A stretch of DNA of 53,669 nt from Saccharofermentans sp. (GTDB lineage: Bacteria; Bacillota; Clostridia; Saccharofermentanales; Saccharofermentanaceae), in NCBI GenBank assembly GCA_024403795.1, contig JAKSRD010000013.1, positions 1 to 53,669 of the forward strand, read 5' to 3'. The notes beneath the pieces are model-generated. The model searched no databases and was not told the origin of the DNA. It saw only the letters and a list, made by a program, of their open reading frames with translations. Below are positions 25,886-34,396 of this stretch, in pieces. A program made the position numbers and the translations under genes. Numbering within the stretch: position 1 is the first letter of the stretch; every line of letters begins with the position of its first letter.

Positions 25886-25940
25886 GGCGGCGGGTGATCG
25901 TTTTCGGGACATCTCGAAAATAACCATCCGCCCCATTTAT
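25886..25940 (+). terminator. Hairpin after pap
   Basis: GGCGG...TTTTCG and CGAAAA...CCGCC form a long, interrupted stem, followed by CCATTTATT. Terminator-like but with a weak T-tract. Confidence 0.5.
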
Positions 25941-26026
25941 TGCTTGCAATACCGTCAGAATTAAACAGAATCCGCATAAATGAGCGGTTTTTTGGTAAGA
26001 TTGACAGAGGCAATCTTATTTTGCCG

Positions 26027-26035
26027 TGCTATAAT
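26027..26035 (+). promoter_or_regulatory. Extended -10 promoter candidate for the CarD gene
   Basis: TGCTATAAT is an extended -10 element about 97 bp before the CarD start codon. A TTGACA at 26001-26006 is 23 bp upstream, too far for a normal spacer. A 7-bp inverted repeat, AAGATTG/CAATCTT (25997-26017), precedes it. Confidence 0.45.
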
Positions 26036-26131
26036 AAAACTTGTTAGTATATACCTAATTTCGATTTTTACAAGTGCTTTTCACAATATTATTTTATTTT
26101 CTTCAAAAATCTTTTAGGAGGAGAGGTTTGC

Positions 26132-26653
26132 ATGGGCTATAAAATTGGCGACAACATCGTTTATGCGGGCAGCGGAGTATGCCAGATCGACGACATCAAA
26201 GATATCAGTTTCTTCAAAGAGAAGCCGCAGAAGTATTATGTTCTCAAGCCTCTCTTTGTAACGAGATCACAGTTTGTTTATGTACCTCTTAATAATGAAG
26301 AGCAGGTTAGCAGGATCAGACCGGTTGCTTCAAAGAAGGAAGCCATCGCGCTTATCGATAAGCTTCCCATCGATAATTGCAGTTGGATCGAAGACAGAAA
26401 TGAGCGTAAAGTCTCTTTCACCGACATCATTGTTAACGGCAGCAGAGAAGATATTGTCGGATTGATCTATCTGATCAACAGACAAGCGGAGAAGCTTGCC
26501 AAAGAGGGTAAGCGCCTGAATGCTCAGGACGAACGTGCGCTCATCGATGCAAAGAACAGAATGAATAATGAGATCGCGGTTGCACTCGATATGGAACCTG
26601 ATAATGTTGTCGAGATGATCTGCGAGAAGACGGGACTTGAGGATTTTGCCTGA
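26132..26653 (+). CDS. CarD/CdnL-family RNA polymerase-binding regulator
   Basis: 173 residues. The N-terminal Tudor-like RNAP-interaction domain has GDNIVYAGSGVCQIDDI, YYVLKPL and VYVPL. The C-terminal helical part (KKEAIALIDKLP, AEKLAKEGKRLN) resembles the CarD/CdnL DNA-contacting domain. Proteins of this type bind the RNAP beta subunit and stabilise open complexes. Length is typical for clostridial CarD. Strong RBS (AGGAGGAGAGG), single gene. Regulated genes are not identifiable from here. Confidence 0.93.
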   Translation: MGYKIGDNIVYAGSGVCQIDDIKDISFFKEKPQKYYVLKPLFVTRSQFVYVPLNNEEQVSRIRPVASKKEAIALIDKLPIDNCSWIEDRNERKVSFTDIIVNGSREDIVGLIYLINRQAEKLAKEGKRLNAQDERALIDAKNRMNNEIAVALDMEPDNVVEMICEKTGLEDFA

Positions 26654-26702
26654 CTGCCGGAAGTGATATGCCGGCAAAGTACCGCAAGTAAAGTATTTGT
26701 TA

Positions 26703-26731
26703 TTGCAATATGCATGATGGTGTGTTTTAAT
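26703..26731 (+). promoter_or_regulatory. Promoter of the aro operon
   Basis: TTGCAA (26703-26708), 17 bp, TTTAAT (26726-26731). Transcription would begin near 26738, about 23 bp before the leader peptide ATG. Confidence 0.65.
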
Positions 26732-26775
26732 AACCGCAGATTTCAAATAAGGAGTTCCTTATGAAAACTGCGGTT
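26732..26775. promoter_or_regulatory. Inverted repeat spanning the leader-peptide start
   Basis: AACCGCAG (26732-26739) and CTGCGGTT (26768-26775) are perfect complements flanking the RBS and ATG of the leader ORF. If transcription starts upstream of 26732, the hairpin would hide the RBS; from the predicted start it would be truncated, leaving a possible DNA operator. Confidence 0.45.
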
Positions 26776-26829
26776 TTATATTATGCGTACTGCTACTACT
26801 ACTACTACTACTTTAGTGAGATTAACTAG
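26761..26829 (+). CDS. Tyrosine-rich leader peptide of the shikimate operon
   Basis: 22-codon ORF with RBS AAGGAG 6 nt before the ATG. Nine of 22 codons are Tyr: TAT-TAT, then TAC-TGC followed by six consecutive TAC. A Phe codon comes next, then SEIN and TAG. It is followed 48 bp later by an intrinsic terminator and then DAHP synthase. This is the classic layout of ribosome-mediated attenuation: stalling at Tyr codons under tyrosine starvation should prevent terminator formation. I could not assign the competing antiterminator pairing by eye. Confidence 0.88.
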   Translation: MKTAVLYYAYCYYYYYYFSEIN

Positions 26830-26877
26830 AGCGACTTTTGCAACGCGCAGGATAGAACCAAATGATTTGATTTGAAT

Positions 26878-26917
26878 AACGCTGCAGGGGTACGTGAACA
26901 GCCCGGCAGCGTTTTTT
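26878..26917 (+). terminator. Attenuator terminator of the aro operon
   Basis: AACGCTGC (26878-26885) pairs with GCAGCGTT (26906-26913), extended by GGG/CCC inside the loop. The U-run is 26912-26917. It lies between the Tyr-rich leader peptide and the DAHP synthase gene. Confidence 0.92.
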
Positions 26918-26987
26918 GTTGAAGCCAGATACAAAAGCACGGTATAAAACGATAATAAAGTTAATTAATTATAAGGAGATACATGTC

Positions 26988-27986
26988 ATGATCGCAGTAC
27001 TTAAGAACACGGCAACAGAAGAACAGACACGCAAGCTTGTCTCATGGTTTGAAGACAAGGGCTTGAAGGTTAACGAGTCGAAGGGAGAGTATTGCACGGT
27101 CTTGGGACTTATCGGTGATACATCGGTAATCGATATCGATATGCTCCAGGGGCTTGATATTATTGAGAGCGTAATGAGAGTTACCGAGACCTTCAAGAAA
27201 GCGAACAGAAAGTTCCATCCTGAAGATACTGTCGTTGATGTCTCAGGTGTTAAGATCGGCGGCGGTAATTTTGCGGTTATTGCAGGACCTTGTTCCGTCG
27301 AGAGTGAAGAGCAGATCATTGAGACTGCGAAAGCAGTAAAGGCAGCAGGCGCTACGATCCTCAGAGGCGGTGCTTTTAAGCCGAGAACATCTCCTTACGA
27401 TTTCCAGGGACTTCATGAGGAGGGCATCAGTCTTCTTCTTGAGGCTAAGAAGGAGACAGGTCTTCCCATCTGTTCAGAGATCATGAGTCCTGAGCAGATC
27501 CCGGCATTTAAGGATGTTGATTTCCTTCAGGTCGGAGCTCGCAACATGCAGAATTTTGACCTTCTCAAGGCACTCGGAAAGACAGGCAAGCCGATCCTTC
27601 TTAAGAGAGGACTCTCGGCTACCATCAAGGAACTTCTCATGAGCGCAGAGTACATCATGAGCGAGGGTAACCCGAACGTAATCCTCTGCGAGAGAGGTAT
27701 CAGAACTTACGAGACATATACGAGAAATACTTTTGATGTCAGTGCCATCTCCGTATTGAAGCAGATCACACACCTTCCTGTCGTAGGTGATCCTTCACAT
27801 GCTACCGGCAAGTCTAACCTTATAAGACCGATGTCCATGGCAGCGGTCGTATCCGGTGCAGATGCGCTTGAGATCGAAGTGCATACCTGTCCCGAGAAGG
27901 CGCTTTCCGATGCGTCCCAGCAGCTTACTCCTGCACAGTTCACGGATGTAATGGATGCGATCAATAAGGCCAGAAGCATTCTGTAA
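26988..27986 (+). CDS. aroF: DAHP synthase, type I-beta (3-deoxy-7-phosphoheptulonate synthase)
   Basis: 332 residues catalysing the first shikimate step, PEP + erythrose 4-phosphate to DAHP. An N-terminal ferredoxin-like/ACT-like domain (~1-70, MIAVLKNTATEEQ) resembles the regulatory domain that binds Tyr/Phe in Thermotoga-type enzymes. The catalytic barrel shows VIAGPCSVESEEQI, RGGAFKPRTSPYDFQG, KRGLSAT and PVVGDPSHATGK. The start is the ATG at 26988 after AAGGAG; longer versions run back into the attenuator. First structural gene of the operon, and it has its own terminator downstream. Confidence 0.96.
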   Translation: MIAVLKNTATEEQTRKLVSWFEDKGLKVNESKGEYCTVLGLIGDTSVIDIDMLQGLDIIESVMRVTETFKKANRKFHPEDTVVDVSGVKIGGGNFAVIAGPCSVESEEQIIETAKAVKAAGATILRGGAFKPRTSPYDFQGLHEEGISLLLEAKKETGLPICSEIMSPEQIPAFKDVDFLQVGARNMQNFDLLKALGKTGKPILLKRGLSATIKELLMSAEYIMSEGNPNVILCERGIRTYETYTRNTFDVSAISVLKQITHLPVVGDPSHATGKSNLIRPMSMAAVVSGADALEIEVHTCPEKALSDASQQLTPAQFTDVMDAINKARSIL

Positions 27987-27991
27987 TCAAT

Positions 27992-28020
27992 GGCGCTGAT
28001 CTTTATCAGCGTCTTTTTTA
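27992..28020 (+). terminator. Intercistronic terminator between aroF and tyrA
   Basis: GGCGCTGA (27992-27999) pairs with TCAGCGTC (28006-28013, one G-U), then TTTTTTATTT. It would lower expression of the downstream aro genes relative to DAHP synthase, or be read through. Confidence 0.85.
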
Positions 28021-28053
28021 TTTAATTAACCTCGAAAAGGAAGTATTACTCAT

Positions 28054-28899
28054 ATGAAAATAACAGTCGGTGTAGTCGGTCTTGGTCTTATCGGTGCCTC
28101 ATTCGCAAAGGCCTATAAAGAGAACGATAAGGAGGTAACGGTCTTCGGCTGGAACCGTACAAAGAGCATTACCCAGATGGCTCAGATGCAGGGGATAATC
28201 GACGACGAACTGACGGACGAGAATCTCGGGAACTGTGATCTCGTTATCCTCTCGCTTTATCCAGAAGCAACGATCGATTGGATGAGGAAACATAAGGATC
28301 ACTTCAACAAGGAAGGCATGGTGATCGATGCCTGCGGTACCAAGAGGCTGGTCTGCGCTGAGGGATTTAAGATCGCCGAAGAAGCAGGCTTCCTGTTCGT
28401 AGGATGCCACCCCATGGCCGGCACAAAATTCTCAGGCATGTCACATGCAAGAGGGGACATGTACAAGGGTGCGCCGATGGTAGTTGTTCCGCCGAGATTC
28501 GACGACATATATATGCTCGACAGAGTTAAGACTCTTCTTACACCGTGCGGCTTCGGAAGCTTCCACATCTCACATGCGGAAGAGCACGATAAGATGATCG
28601 CGTTCACTTCACAGATGGCACACCTCGTTTCCAACGCTTATATCAAGAGCCCTTCTTCAAGAAATCACAAGGGCTTCTCTGCAGGCTCGTACAAGGACAT
28701 GACGAGAGTTGCCTGGCTTAATCCCACGATGTGGACACAGCTTTTCCTGGAGAACAAGGACAATCTTATCTTTGAGATAGATCATCTGACAGAAGAACTT
28801 GCTAAGTATAAGCAGGCTTTGGAAGAGGATGATTTCGAAGGTCTGGAGAGACTTCTCGATGAGGGAAGACAGATCAAAGAGGAGGTTGACGGAATATGA
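28054..28899 (+). CDS. tyrA: Prephenate dehydrogenase
   Basis: 281 residues; oxidises prephenate to 4-hydroxyphenylpyruvate, the committed tyrosine step. Seen: Rossmann motif GVVGLGLIGASFAKA at ~6-20, DACGTKR, GCHPMAGTKFSGMSHA (the active-site HPMAG), and HDKMIAFTSQMAHL. No C-terminal ACT domain, so feedback may rest with DAHP synthase and the attenuator. Its stop overlaps the aroB start by 4 bp (ATGA). Confidence 0.95.
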   Translation: MKITVGVVGLGLIGASFAKAYKENDKEVTVFGWNRTKSITQMAQMQGIIDDELTDENLGNCDLVILSLYPEATIDWMRKHKDHFNKEGMVIDACGTKRLVCAEGFKIAEEAGFLFVGCHPMAGTKFSGMSHARGDMYKGAPMVVVPPRFDDIYMLDRVKTLLTPCGFGSFHISHAEEHDKMIAFTSQMAHLVSNAYIKSPSSRNHKGFSAGSYKDMTRVAWLNPTMWTQLFLENKDNLIFEIDHLTEELAKYKQALEEDDFEGLERLLDEGRQIKEEVDGI

Positions 28900-29957
28900 G
28901 GACCGTCCGCGTCAGTGCTTCAAAAGAATATGACGTAATCATCGGCAGGGATGCGATATCTGTTCTCGGAACGGAAGCAAAGAAGGTCTGTCCCAATGCG
29001 ACAAAGGCTTTGCTCGTGTCTGAGACAAATGTTGTGCCGCTCTATCTTGACAGCGTAAAGAATGAACTCGCAAAAGCAGGGGTGGATGTCTCCTGTTATG
29101 TTTTCGAGGCGGGCGAGAGATCCAAGAATATAAATGAGATTGCCGGAATGTGGAACAAGATGGCGGAAGAGGGTTTTACCAGAACGGACGTTGTTGTCTC
29201 TTTGGGCGGCGGCGTAACGACTGATATGGCAGGCTTTGCGGCTTCAACGTTCCTCAGAGGCATCAGTGTTATTCACATCCCGACCTCGCTTCTTGCGATG
29301 GTCGACGCTTCCGTCGGGGGCAAGACCGGAATAGATATTCCGATGGGAAAGAATCAGGTCGGCGCTTTCTGGCAGCCGAGCCTCGTCATTGAAGATACTT
29401 CGATGTTAAAGAGCCTTCCTGATGAAGTCTTTACAGAAGGCATGGCAGAGGTGATCAAGTACGCTTTCATCATGGACGAACCGTTATATGAAGTCCTGAA
29501 GAATGCGAACGGTGATCTGTCTGATGAATCAGTTCTTGAGGATGTAATCACTTCCTGTGTTGAAGATAAGGCCGACGTGATCAAGTCTGATGAGAAGGAT
29601 AACGGAAGACGCCAGATCCTTAATTACGGACATACGGCAGGACACGTGATCGAGCGCGACAGCGGCTTTACGAAGCCTCACGGGATCTGTGTTGCCAAGG
29701 GCATGGGGATCTTCATCGATGCTTGTGTAAAAGCAGGCACATTGGCTGATTCCGAGGCATCGAAAATGCTGTCACTCCTGAAGCTCTATAACCTTCCGGC
29801 AGAAGATGAGATAACCCCCGAAGAGATAGTGGCAGGAGCCATGAACGATAAGAAAAAGCGCGGCGATATCCTGTCAGTCATTCTCTCGAATAAGATCGGT
29901 TCGGCCGAGATAAAGAAGATGACAAAAGAAGAATTCCTGGAGTTCCTGTCACTATGA
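28896..29957 (+). CDS. aroB: 3-dehydroquinate synthase
   Basis: 353 residues converting DAHP to 3-dehydroquinate with NAD and a divalent metal. Seen: SLGGGVTTDMAGFAASTFLRG, HIPTSLLAMVDASVGGKTGID, and the metal-binding NYGHTAGHVIE. Usual length. ATGA overlaps with tyrA upstream and aroA downstream indicate tight translational coupling. Confidence 0.97.
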   Translation: MRTVRVSASKEYDVIIGRDAISVLGTEAKKVCPNATKALLVSETNVVPLYLDSVKNELAKAGVDVSCYVFEAGERSKNINEIAGMWNKMAEEGFTRTDVVVSLGGGVTTDMAGFAASTFLRGISVIHIPTSLLAMVDASVGGKTGIDIPMGKNQVGAFWQPSLVIEDTSMLKSLPDEVFTEGMAEVIKYAFIMDEPLYEVLKNANGDLSDESVLEDVITSCVEDKADVIKSDEKDNGRRQILNYGHTAGHVIERDSGFTKPHGICVAKGMGIFIDACVKAGTLADSEASKMLSLLKLYNLPAEDEITPEEIVAGAMNDKKKRGDILSVILSNKIGSAEIKKMTKEEFLEFLSL

Positions 29958-31201
29958 GAATATCCTGCAAAGAACTTGATCTGGAGATAAAAGCACCGCC
30001 TTCAAAGTCGGTCTTTCACAGAGAATTGATAGTTAACTTCATGCTCGGCGGAAGAGGTGCGATACTTCAGGACAGCGAAGAAGATAACGATGATATCAGA
30101 GCTACCAAAGCATGTCTGCGAGCTTTGGATGATCTTGATCACGATGTGATCGTTCTTGATTGTAACGAGAGCGGTTCGACATTGAGGTTCATGATCCCCT
30201 TTGCACTTGCAATGAATATTCCGCCTGAGAAGAGACTTGTATTCAAGACGCGCGGAAGACTTATCGAGAGACCTCTCAAAGAATTGGCGGATTGTCTCGA
30301 ACCTTACGGTGTAAAGATCGTCAAGGACCGTGAGAGAAATGAGATAGAAGTTACGGGAAGGATCACTCCCGGAACTTACAGTATAGACGGAAGTGTATCG
30401 TCGCAGTATATCTCCGGTCTTCTTATGGCGCTTGCAGGATTTGATGCTCCCTCAACGATAGAAGTAAAAGGCGGGATCGCATCCGTACATTATATTGAAC
30501 TTACCATTGCGGCACTTGCCGGATACGGTATTAATATCGTAAGAGAAGGAGATACCTTCAAGGTCCCGGCAATAGGTAATCTTGCGGCCGATGATATCGT
30601 GAGATTGGTTGTTGAAGGTGACTGGAGCAACGCTGCGTTCCTGCTTTGTCTCGGAAGCCTGATACAGGCGGGCTCCGTCAAGGTGTCCGGTTTAAGACTC
30701 GATTCCGTACAGGGCGACATGGCAATACTGAAGTTCCTGGAGATGGCCGGAATTCCTTATGAGACGGATAACGGTACCGTTACGACACGTGACAGCTCGC
30801 TGCTTGATGTTGTTGATAAGATCGAGCTTGATTGTACCGACATTCCGGACATCGTTCCGTATATGGCGGTAACGGGAGCATTCCGTGCGAAGAAGACGAT
30901 CCTTCACGGGATCAGGAGACTCCGGATCAAGGAGTCGGACAGAGCGAAGGCTATCACGGAAATGTTATCTGTTTTAGGCGGAAATGTAACGCTCGAAGAT
31001 GACGATATTACGATAGAATATATAGATAAGAGAGAGATCCCCGAAGAGATCGTTCTTACTTCATCAGGTGATCACAGGATGGCGATGGCTGCGGTATTGT
31101 GCAGCGCTGCGTCCGGTAAACCTGTTGAGATCGATGACGTGAACTGTCTCGATAAATCTTTTCCTGAATTCAGGAAGGTACTACTTAAGGAGATGACATG
31201 A
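29954..31201 (+). CDS. aroA: 5-enolpyruvylshikimate-3-phosphate synthase
   Basis: 415 residues transferring enolpyruvyl from PEP to shikimate 3-phosphate. Seen: PPSKSVFHRELI near the N-terminus, CNESGSTLRFMIPFA (equivalent of the NAGTAMR loop with a Ser/Gly variant), GDWSNAAFLL, and RLRIKESDRAKAI. The SGSTLRF form is characteristic of class II-like enzymes. Overlaps aroB and aroC by 4 bp each. Confidence 0.96.
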   Translation: MRISCKELDLEIKAPPSKSVFHRELIVNFMLGGRGAILQDSEEDNDDIRATKACLRALDDLDHDVIVLDCNESGSTLRFMIPFALAMNIPPEKRLVFKTRGRLIERPLKELADCLEPYGVKIVKDRERNEIEVTGRITPGTYSIDGSVSSQYISGLLMALAGFDAPSTIEVKGGIASVHYIELTIAALAGYGINIVREGDTFKVPAIGNLAADDIVRLVVEGDWSNAAFLLCLGSLIQAGSVKVSGLRLDSVQGDMAILKFLEMAGIPYETDNGTVTTRDSSLLDVVDKIELDCTDIPDIVPYMAVTGAFRAKKTILHGIRRLRIKESDRAKAITEMLSVLGGNVTLEDDDITIEYIDKREIPEEIVLTSSGDHRMAMAAVLCSAASGKPVEIDDVNCLDKSFPEFRKVLLKEMT

Positions 31202-32292
31202 GCGACGTTATGAGCAGCACTTATAAGGGAGACATCCTTGATGTGATGATCTACGGCGAGTCTCACAGTGAGACGATCGGGGTGTATGTTAACGGACTTC
31301 CCGCAAATGTTACTCCCGATACGGCGAGAACAGCTGCTTTCATGGCAAGGCGTGCGCCGGGGAGAAATGCCTGGTCGACACCGCGCAAGGAAGCTGATGA
31401 GGTTGTTTTCGAACGCAACGGCGCAATGCTTCACGGATATATAGTTAACACGAATACAAAGCCTAAGGACTATTCTTCGATAATGAACAGCCCGAGGCCT
31501 TCGCATGCGGATTATGCAGCGAAGCTTTTATACGGCGAAGGCGCGTCCAAGTCGGGCGGAGGAATATTCTCCGGGCGCATGACCGCGCCTCTTTGCATAG
31601 CCGGCTCGATCGCTCTTCAGGAGCTTGAGAAAAGAGGCATTCAGGTAAGTGCACACATTAAGAGGATCGCCGGGATCGATGACGATTCGTATTCTGCGCA
31701 CGGTGTGAATGATGAGGGATTCCGAAGCTCGCTTGCGGCGGTTGCAGGCAAGGAATTTCCCGTCGTAAGCAATGAGCGCGGCGAACTCATGAAGGAGAAG
31801 ATCGAACAGGCACGCACGGAAGGTGATTCCGTCGGCGGTGTTGTCGAGTGCGTTGTTTACGGCTTCCCTGAAGGCATCGGAGGTCCTATCTTCGACGGAA
31901 TGGAAGCGAAGATCGCACAGCTGATCTATGCGATCCCTGCAGTTAAGGGGATCGAATTCGGCAACGGATTTGAGGGTTCGGATCTTAAGGGCTCCGAGAA
32001 CAACGATCCGTTCGTATATGCTGATGACAAGCTTGAACTTAAGACTAATCACAGCGGTGGTATCCAGGGCGGGATCAGCCTCGGAAATGTCGCACCGATA
32101 GTGTTCGACTGTGCTTTCAAGCCTACGCCGTCCATCTCAAAGATTCAGGAGACGGTGGATCTTAAAGAGCATAAGAATACGACCATCAGCATTGAAGGCA
32201 GACACGACCCGTGTGTTGTACCGCGTGCGGTGCCGGTCGTCGAAGCTGCTACAGCCATCGCACTTTACGACTTACTTCTTGCAACAGAATAA
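31198..32292 (+). CDS. aroC: Chorismate synthase
   Basis: 364 residues; anti-1,4-elimination of EPSP phosphate to chorismate, needing reduced FMN. Seen: YGESHSETIGVYVNGLP, RRAPGRNAWSTPRKEADEV, SGRMTAPLCIAGSIA, GDSVGGVVECVVYG and RHDPCVVPRAVPV. These cover the family signatures. Overlaps aroA by 4 bp; 14 bp before the next gene, which has its own GGAGG. Confidence 0.97.
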   Translation: MSDVMSSTYKGDILDVMIYGESHSETIGVYVNGLPANVTPDTARTAAFMARRAPGRNAWSTPRKEADEVVFERNGAMLHGYIVNTNTKPKDYSSIMNSPRPSHADYAAKLLYGEGASKSGGGIFSGRMTAPLCIAGSIALQELEKRGIQVSAHIKRIAGIDDDSYSAHGVNDEGFRSSLAAVAGKEFPVVSNERGELMKEKIEQARTEGDSVGGVVECVVYGFPEGIGGPIFDGMEAKIAQLIYAIPAVKGIEFGNGFEGSDLKGSENNDPFVYADDKLELKTNHSGGIQGGISLGNVAPIVFDCAFKPTPSISKIQETVDLKEHKNTTISIEGRHDPCVVPRAVPVVEAATAIALYDLLLATE

Positions 32293-32306
32293 CGGAGGTT
32301 ACAGCC

Positions 32307-33857
32307 ATGAGCGAGAGACCGGACTTGAATGGACTCAGAAAACAGATCGACGAGATCGACAACGGGATACTTGATCTGTTCGAGAAGAGGATCGCCGTAT
32401 CCAGAGAGATCGGCAACGTCAAGAGAGAGAACGGCACGGAGACTTTCGATCCGTCAAGAGAGGAAGCAAAGCTCGACCGTGTAAAAGAACTCTCCGGTTT
32501 TGAGAGCAGACCTTATGTAGAAGATCTGTACAGGACGTTGATGGATCTGTCTAAAGAGCATCAGAACAAGCCCGCTTTCGGCGTGCTCGGAAGAACGCTT
32601 GCACACACGTATTCACCTGAGATACACAGTGTTTTCGACAGCTCATATACATATTCCGTAATCGAGAGAGAACCGGAGGAATTAGACGACCTGTTCAAGA
32701 ACGGTGTGTTCAAGGGCTTTAATGTTACCATCCCTTATAAAAAGGACGCTTATGCAAGATGTGACGAGGTTGATGATGCTGCCCGTGCTACAGGAAGTGT
32801 CAACACGGTCATATTCGAAGACGGCAAGGTAAAAGGCTGGAATACCGATGTGTTCGGATTCTTCTACATGCTCCACAGAAAAGGCATTTCCGTAACCGGA
32901 AAGAAGGTGCTTGTCCTCGGAACCGGCGGTGCAGCTTCAGCGATCACTTATGCGCTCGGAATGCTCGGCGCTATGCAGATATATTCCTGCGGCCGTGACA
33001 GCGAGATCAATTACACCAATGTATATGAGCGTGCGGCAGACACGCAGATAATCGTTAACTGCACGCCGATAGGAATGTTCCCGAACGTAGATGAGTCGCT
33101 TCTTGACCTGAAGCTTTTTGCTAAGCTCGAGGCTTGTGCCGATATCGTTTACAATCCTTCAAGGACCAAGATGCTTCAGCAGGCTGAAGAGATGGGAATT
33201 AAGGCTTGCGGCGGACTTGCTATGCTTGTTGCTCAGGCATATAAGGCTTCCAGGATCTTCACCGGTGACATAGAGGGCGCATCGTTACTCGGACATCCCG
33301 AGAAGGGTGTGCCTTCGGAGGCGGAAGCAGTCATCGAGAAGGTCATCACCACGCTTGAGAACCGGATGCTCAATATTACGCTTATCGGCATGCCCGGGTC
33401 AGGCAAATCTCTTCTTGCGAGAAATGTCGCGAAAATAACCGGAAGGCCGCTTGTGGATCTTGATATAGCTTTCACCGAGAAATTCGGGATCACGCCTGCA
33501 GATGCAGTTACGACATTAGGCGAAGATCCCTTCAGAGAGATGGAATGCGAGATCGCAGCCGAATATCTTCCGAAGAGCGGATATGTGATCTCCTGCGGAG
33601 GCGGTATTGTAACCCGTGAAGTCAACAAGTTCTTCGTACGCTGCAATTCCAAGGTATTCTATCTTGACCGCCCGCTTTCCGCATTGAGCGAGAAGAACAG
33701 ACCGCTGTCCATTACTCAGGGTGTTGCGCGCCTTTATGAGCAGCGTAAAGACAACTATGAATCCTGGTGTGACATTAAGGTCTCTTATGACCGTTTTGAA
33801 GTTAAGCAGGATTTCTACGACACTGCTACTGCCGATATCATTGCAAAGCTGGTATAA
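32307..33857 (+). CDS. Trifunctional chorismate mutase - shikimate dehydrogenase - shikimate kinase
   Basis: 516 residues. ~1-85 is an AroQ-type chorismate mutase (LRKQIDEIDNGILDLFEKR, SREIGNVKREN). ~89-350 is AroE, reducing 3-dehydroshikimate: YSPEIHSVF, NVTIPYKK, ATGSVNTV, VLGTGGAASAITYAL, NCTPIGM. ~355-516 is shikimate kinase with the P-loop GMPGSGKS at 361-368, DLDIAFTEKFG, and the ISCGGGIVTR segment. Three pathway steps, two before and one after chorismate, therefore sit on one chain. The start is ATG 8 nt after GGAGG; no internal start or stop separates the parts. All three active-site signatures look intact. Confidence 0.95.
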   Translation: MSERPDLNGLRKQIDEIDNGILDLFEKRIAVSREIGNVKRENGTETFDPSREEAKLDRVKELSGFESRPYVEDLYRTLMDLSKEHQNKPAFGVLGRTLAHTYSPEIHSVFDSSYTYSVIEREPEELDDLFKNGVFKGFNVTIPYKKDAYARCDEVDDAARATGSVNTVIFEDGKVKGWNTDVFGFFYMLHRKGISVTGKKVLVLGTGGAASAITYALGMLGAMQIYSCGRDSEINYTNVYERAADTQIIVNCTPIGMFPNVDESLLDLKLFAKLEACADIVYNPSRTKMLQQAEEMGIKACGGLAMLVAQAYKASRIFTGDIEGASLLGHPEKGVPSEAEAVIEKVITTLENRMLNITLIGMPGSGKSLLARNVAKITGRPLVDLDIAFTEKFGITPADAVTTLGEDPFREMECEIAAEYLPKSGYVISCGGGIVTREVNKFFVRCNSKVFYLDRPLSALSEKNRPLSITQGVARLYEQRKDNYESWCDIKVSYDRFEVKQDFYDTATADIIAKLV

Positions 33858-33860
33858 CCC

Positions 33861-34292
33861 ATGAAAATACTTGTTCTTAACGGTCCGAATCTGAATATGC
33901 TCGGAATCAGAGAACCCGATATCTACGGTTCTTCGACCTACGATGACTTGATCTCACTTATCAAGTCGCATTGTAAGGAGAAGGGCATCGAAGTCGAGTG
34001 TCTTCAGAGCAATCACGAAGGTGTACTCGTCGATTACATTCAGCAGGCTTTTTTTGATAAGGTTGACGGAATAGTAATTAATCCGGGCGCATACACCCAC
34101 ACCTCTGTCGCACTTCTCGACGCACTTAAAGCGGTTCAGATCCCTGCCGTTGAGGTTCATATCTCAAAGGTCAATGAACGCGAGGCTTTCCGTCAGATAT
34201 CCTATGTCTCTTATTATTGCTCGAAAACAATTACCGGCAAGGGATTTGACGGCTATATTGAAGCGATCGACTATCTCGGAACGCTTGCGTGA
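33861..34292 (+). CDS. aroQ: 3-dehydroquinate dehydratase, type II
   Basis: 143 residues dehydrating 3-dehydroquinate to 3-dehydroshikimate; a dodecamer in known members. Seen: LNGPNLNMLGIREPDIYG with the catalytic Tyr, NPGAYTHTSVALLDAL, and EVHISKVNEREAFR. Last aro gene, three bases after the fusion gene stop, with a poor RBS and so probably coupled. It completes the set of enzymes from DAHP synthase to chorismate. Confidence 0.96.
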   Translation: MKILVLNGPNLNMLGIREPDIYGSSTYDDLISLIKSHCKEKGIEVECLQSNHEGVLVDYIQQAFFDKVDGIVINPGAYTHTSVALLDALKAVQIPAVEVHISKVNEREAFRQISYVSYYCSKTITGKGFDGYIEAIDYLGTLA

Positions 34293-34396
34293 ATCCCGGT
34301 CATTACCGAACACAAATCTAGAAGAAAGGATAAGCACGCACACTTCAGATGTGGTATCATCTATCTGATATGTAGATACATAAGGAGGATAGTTTT

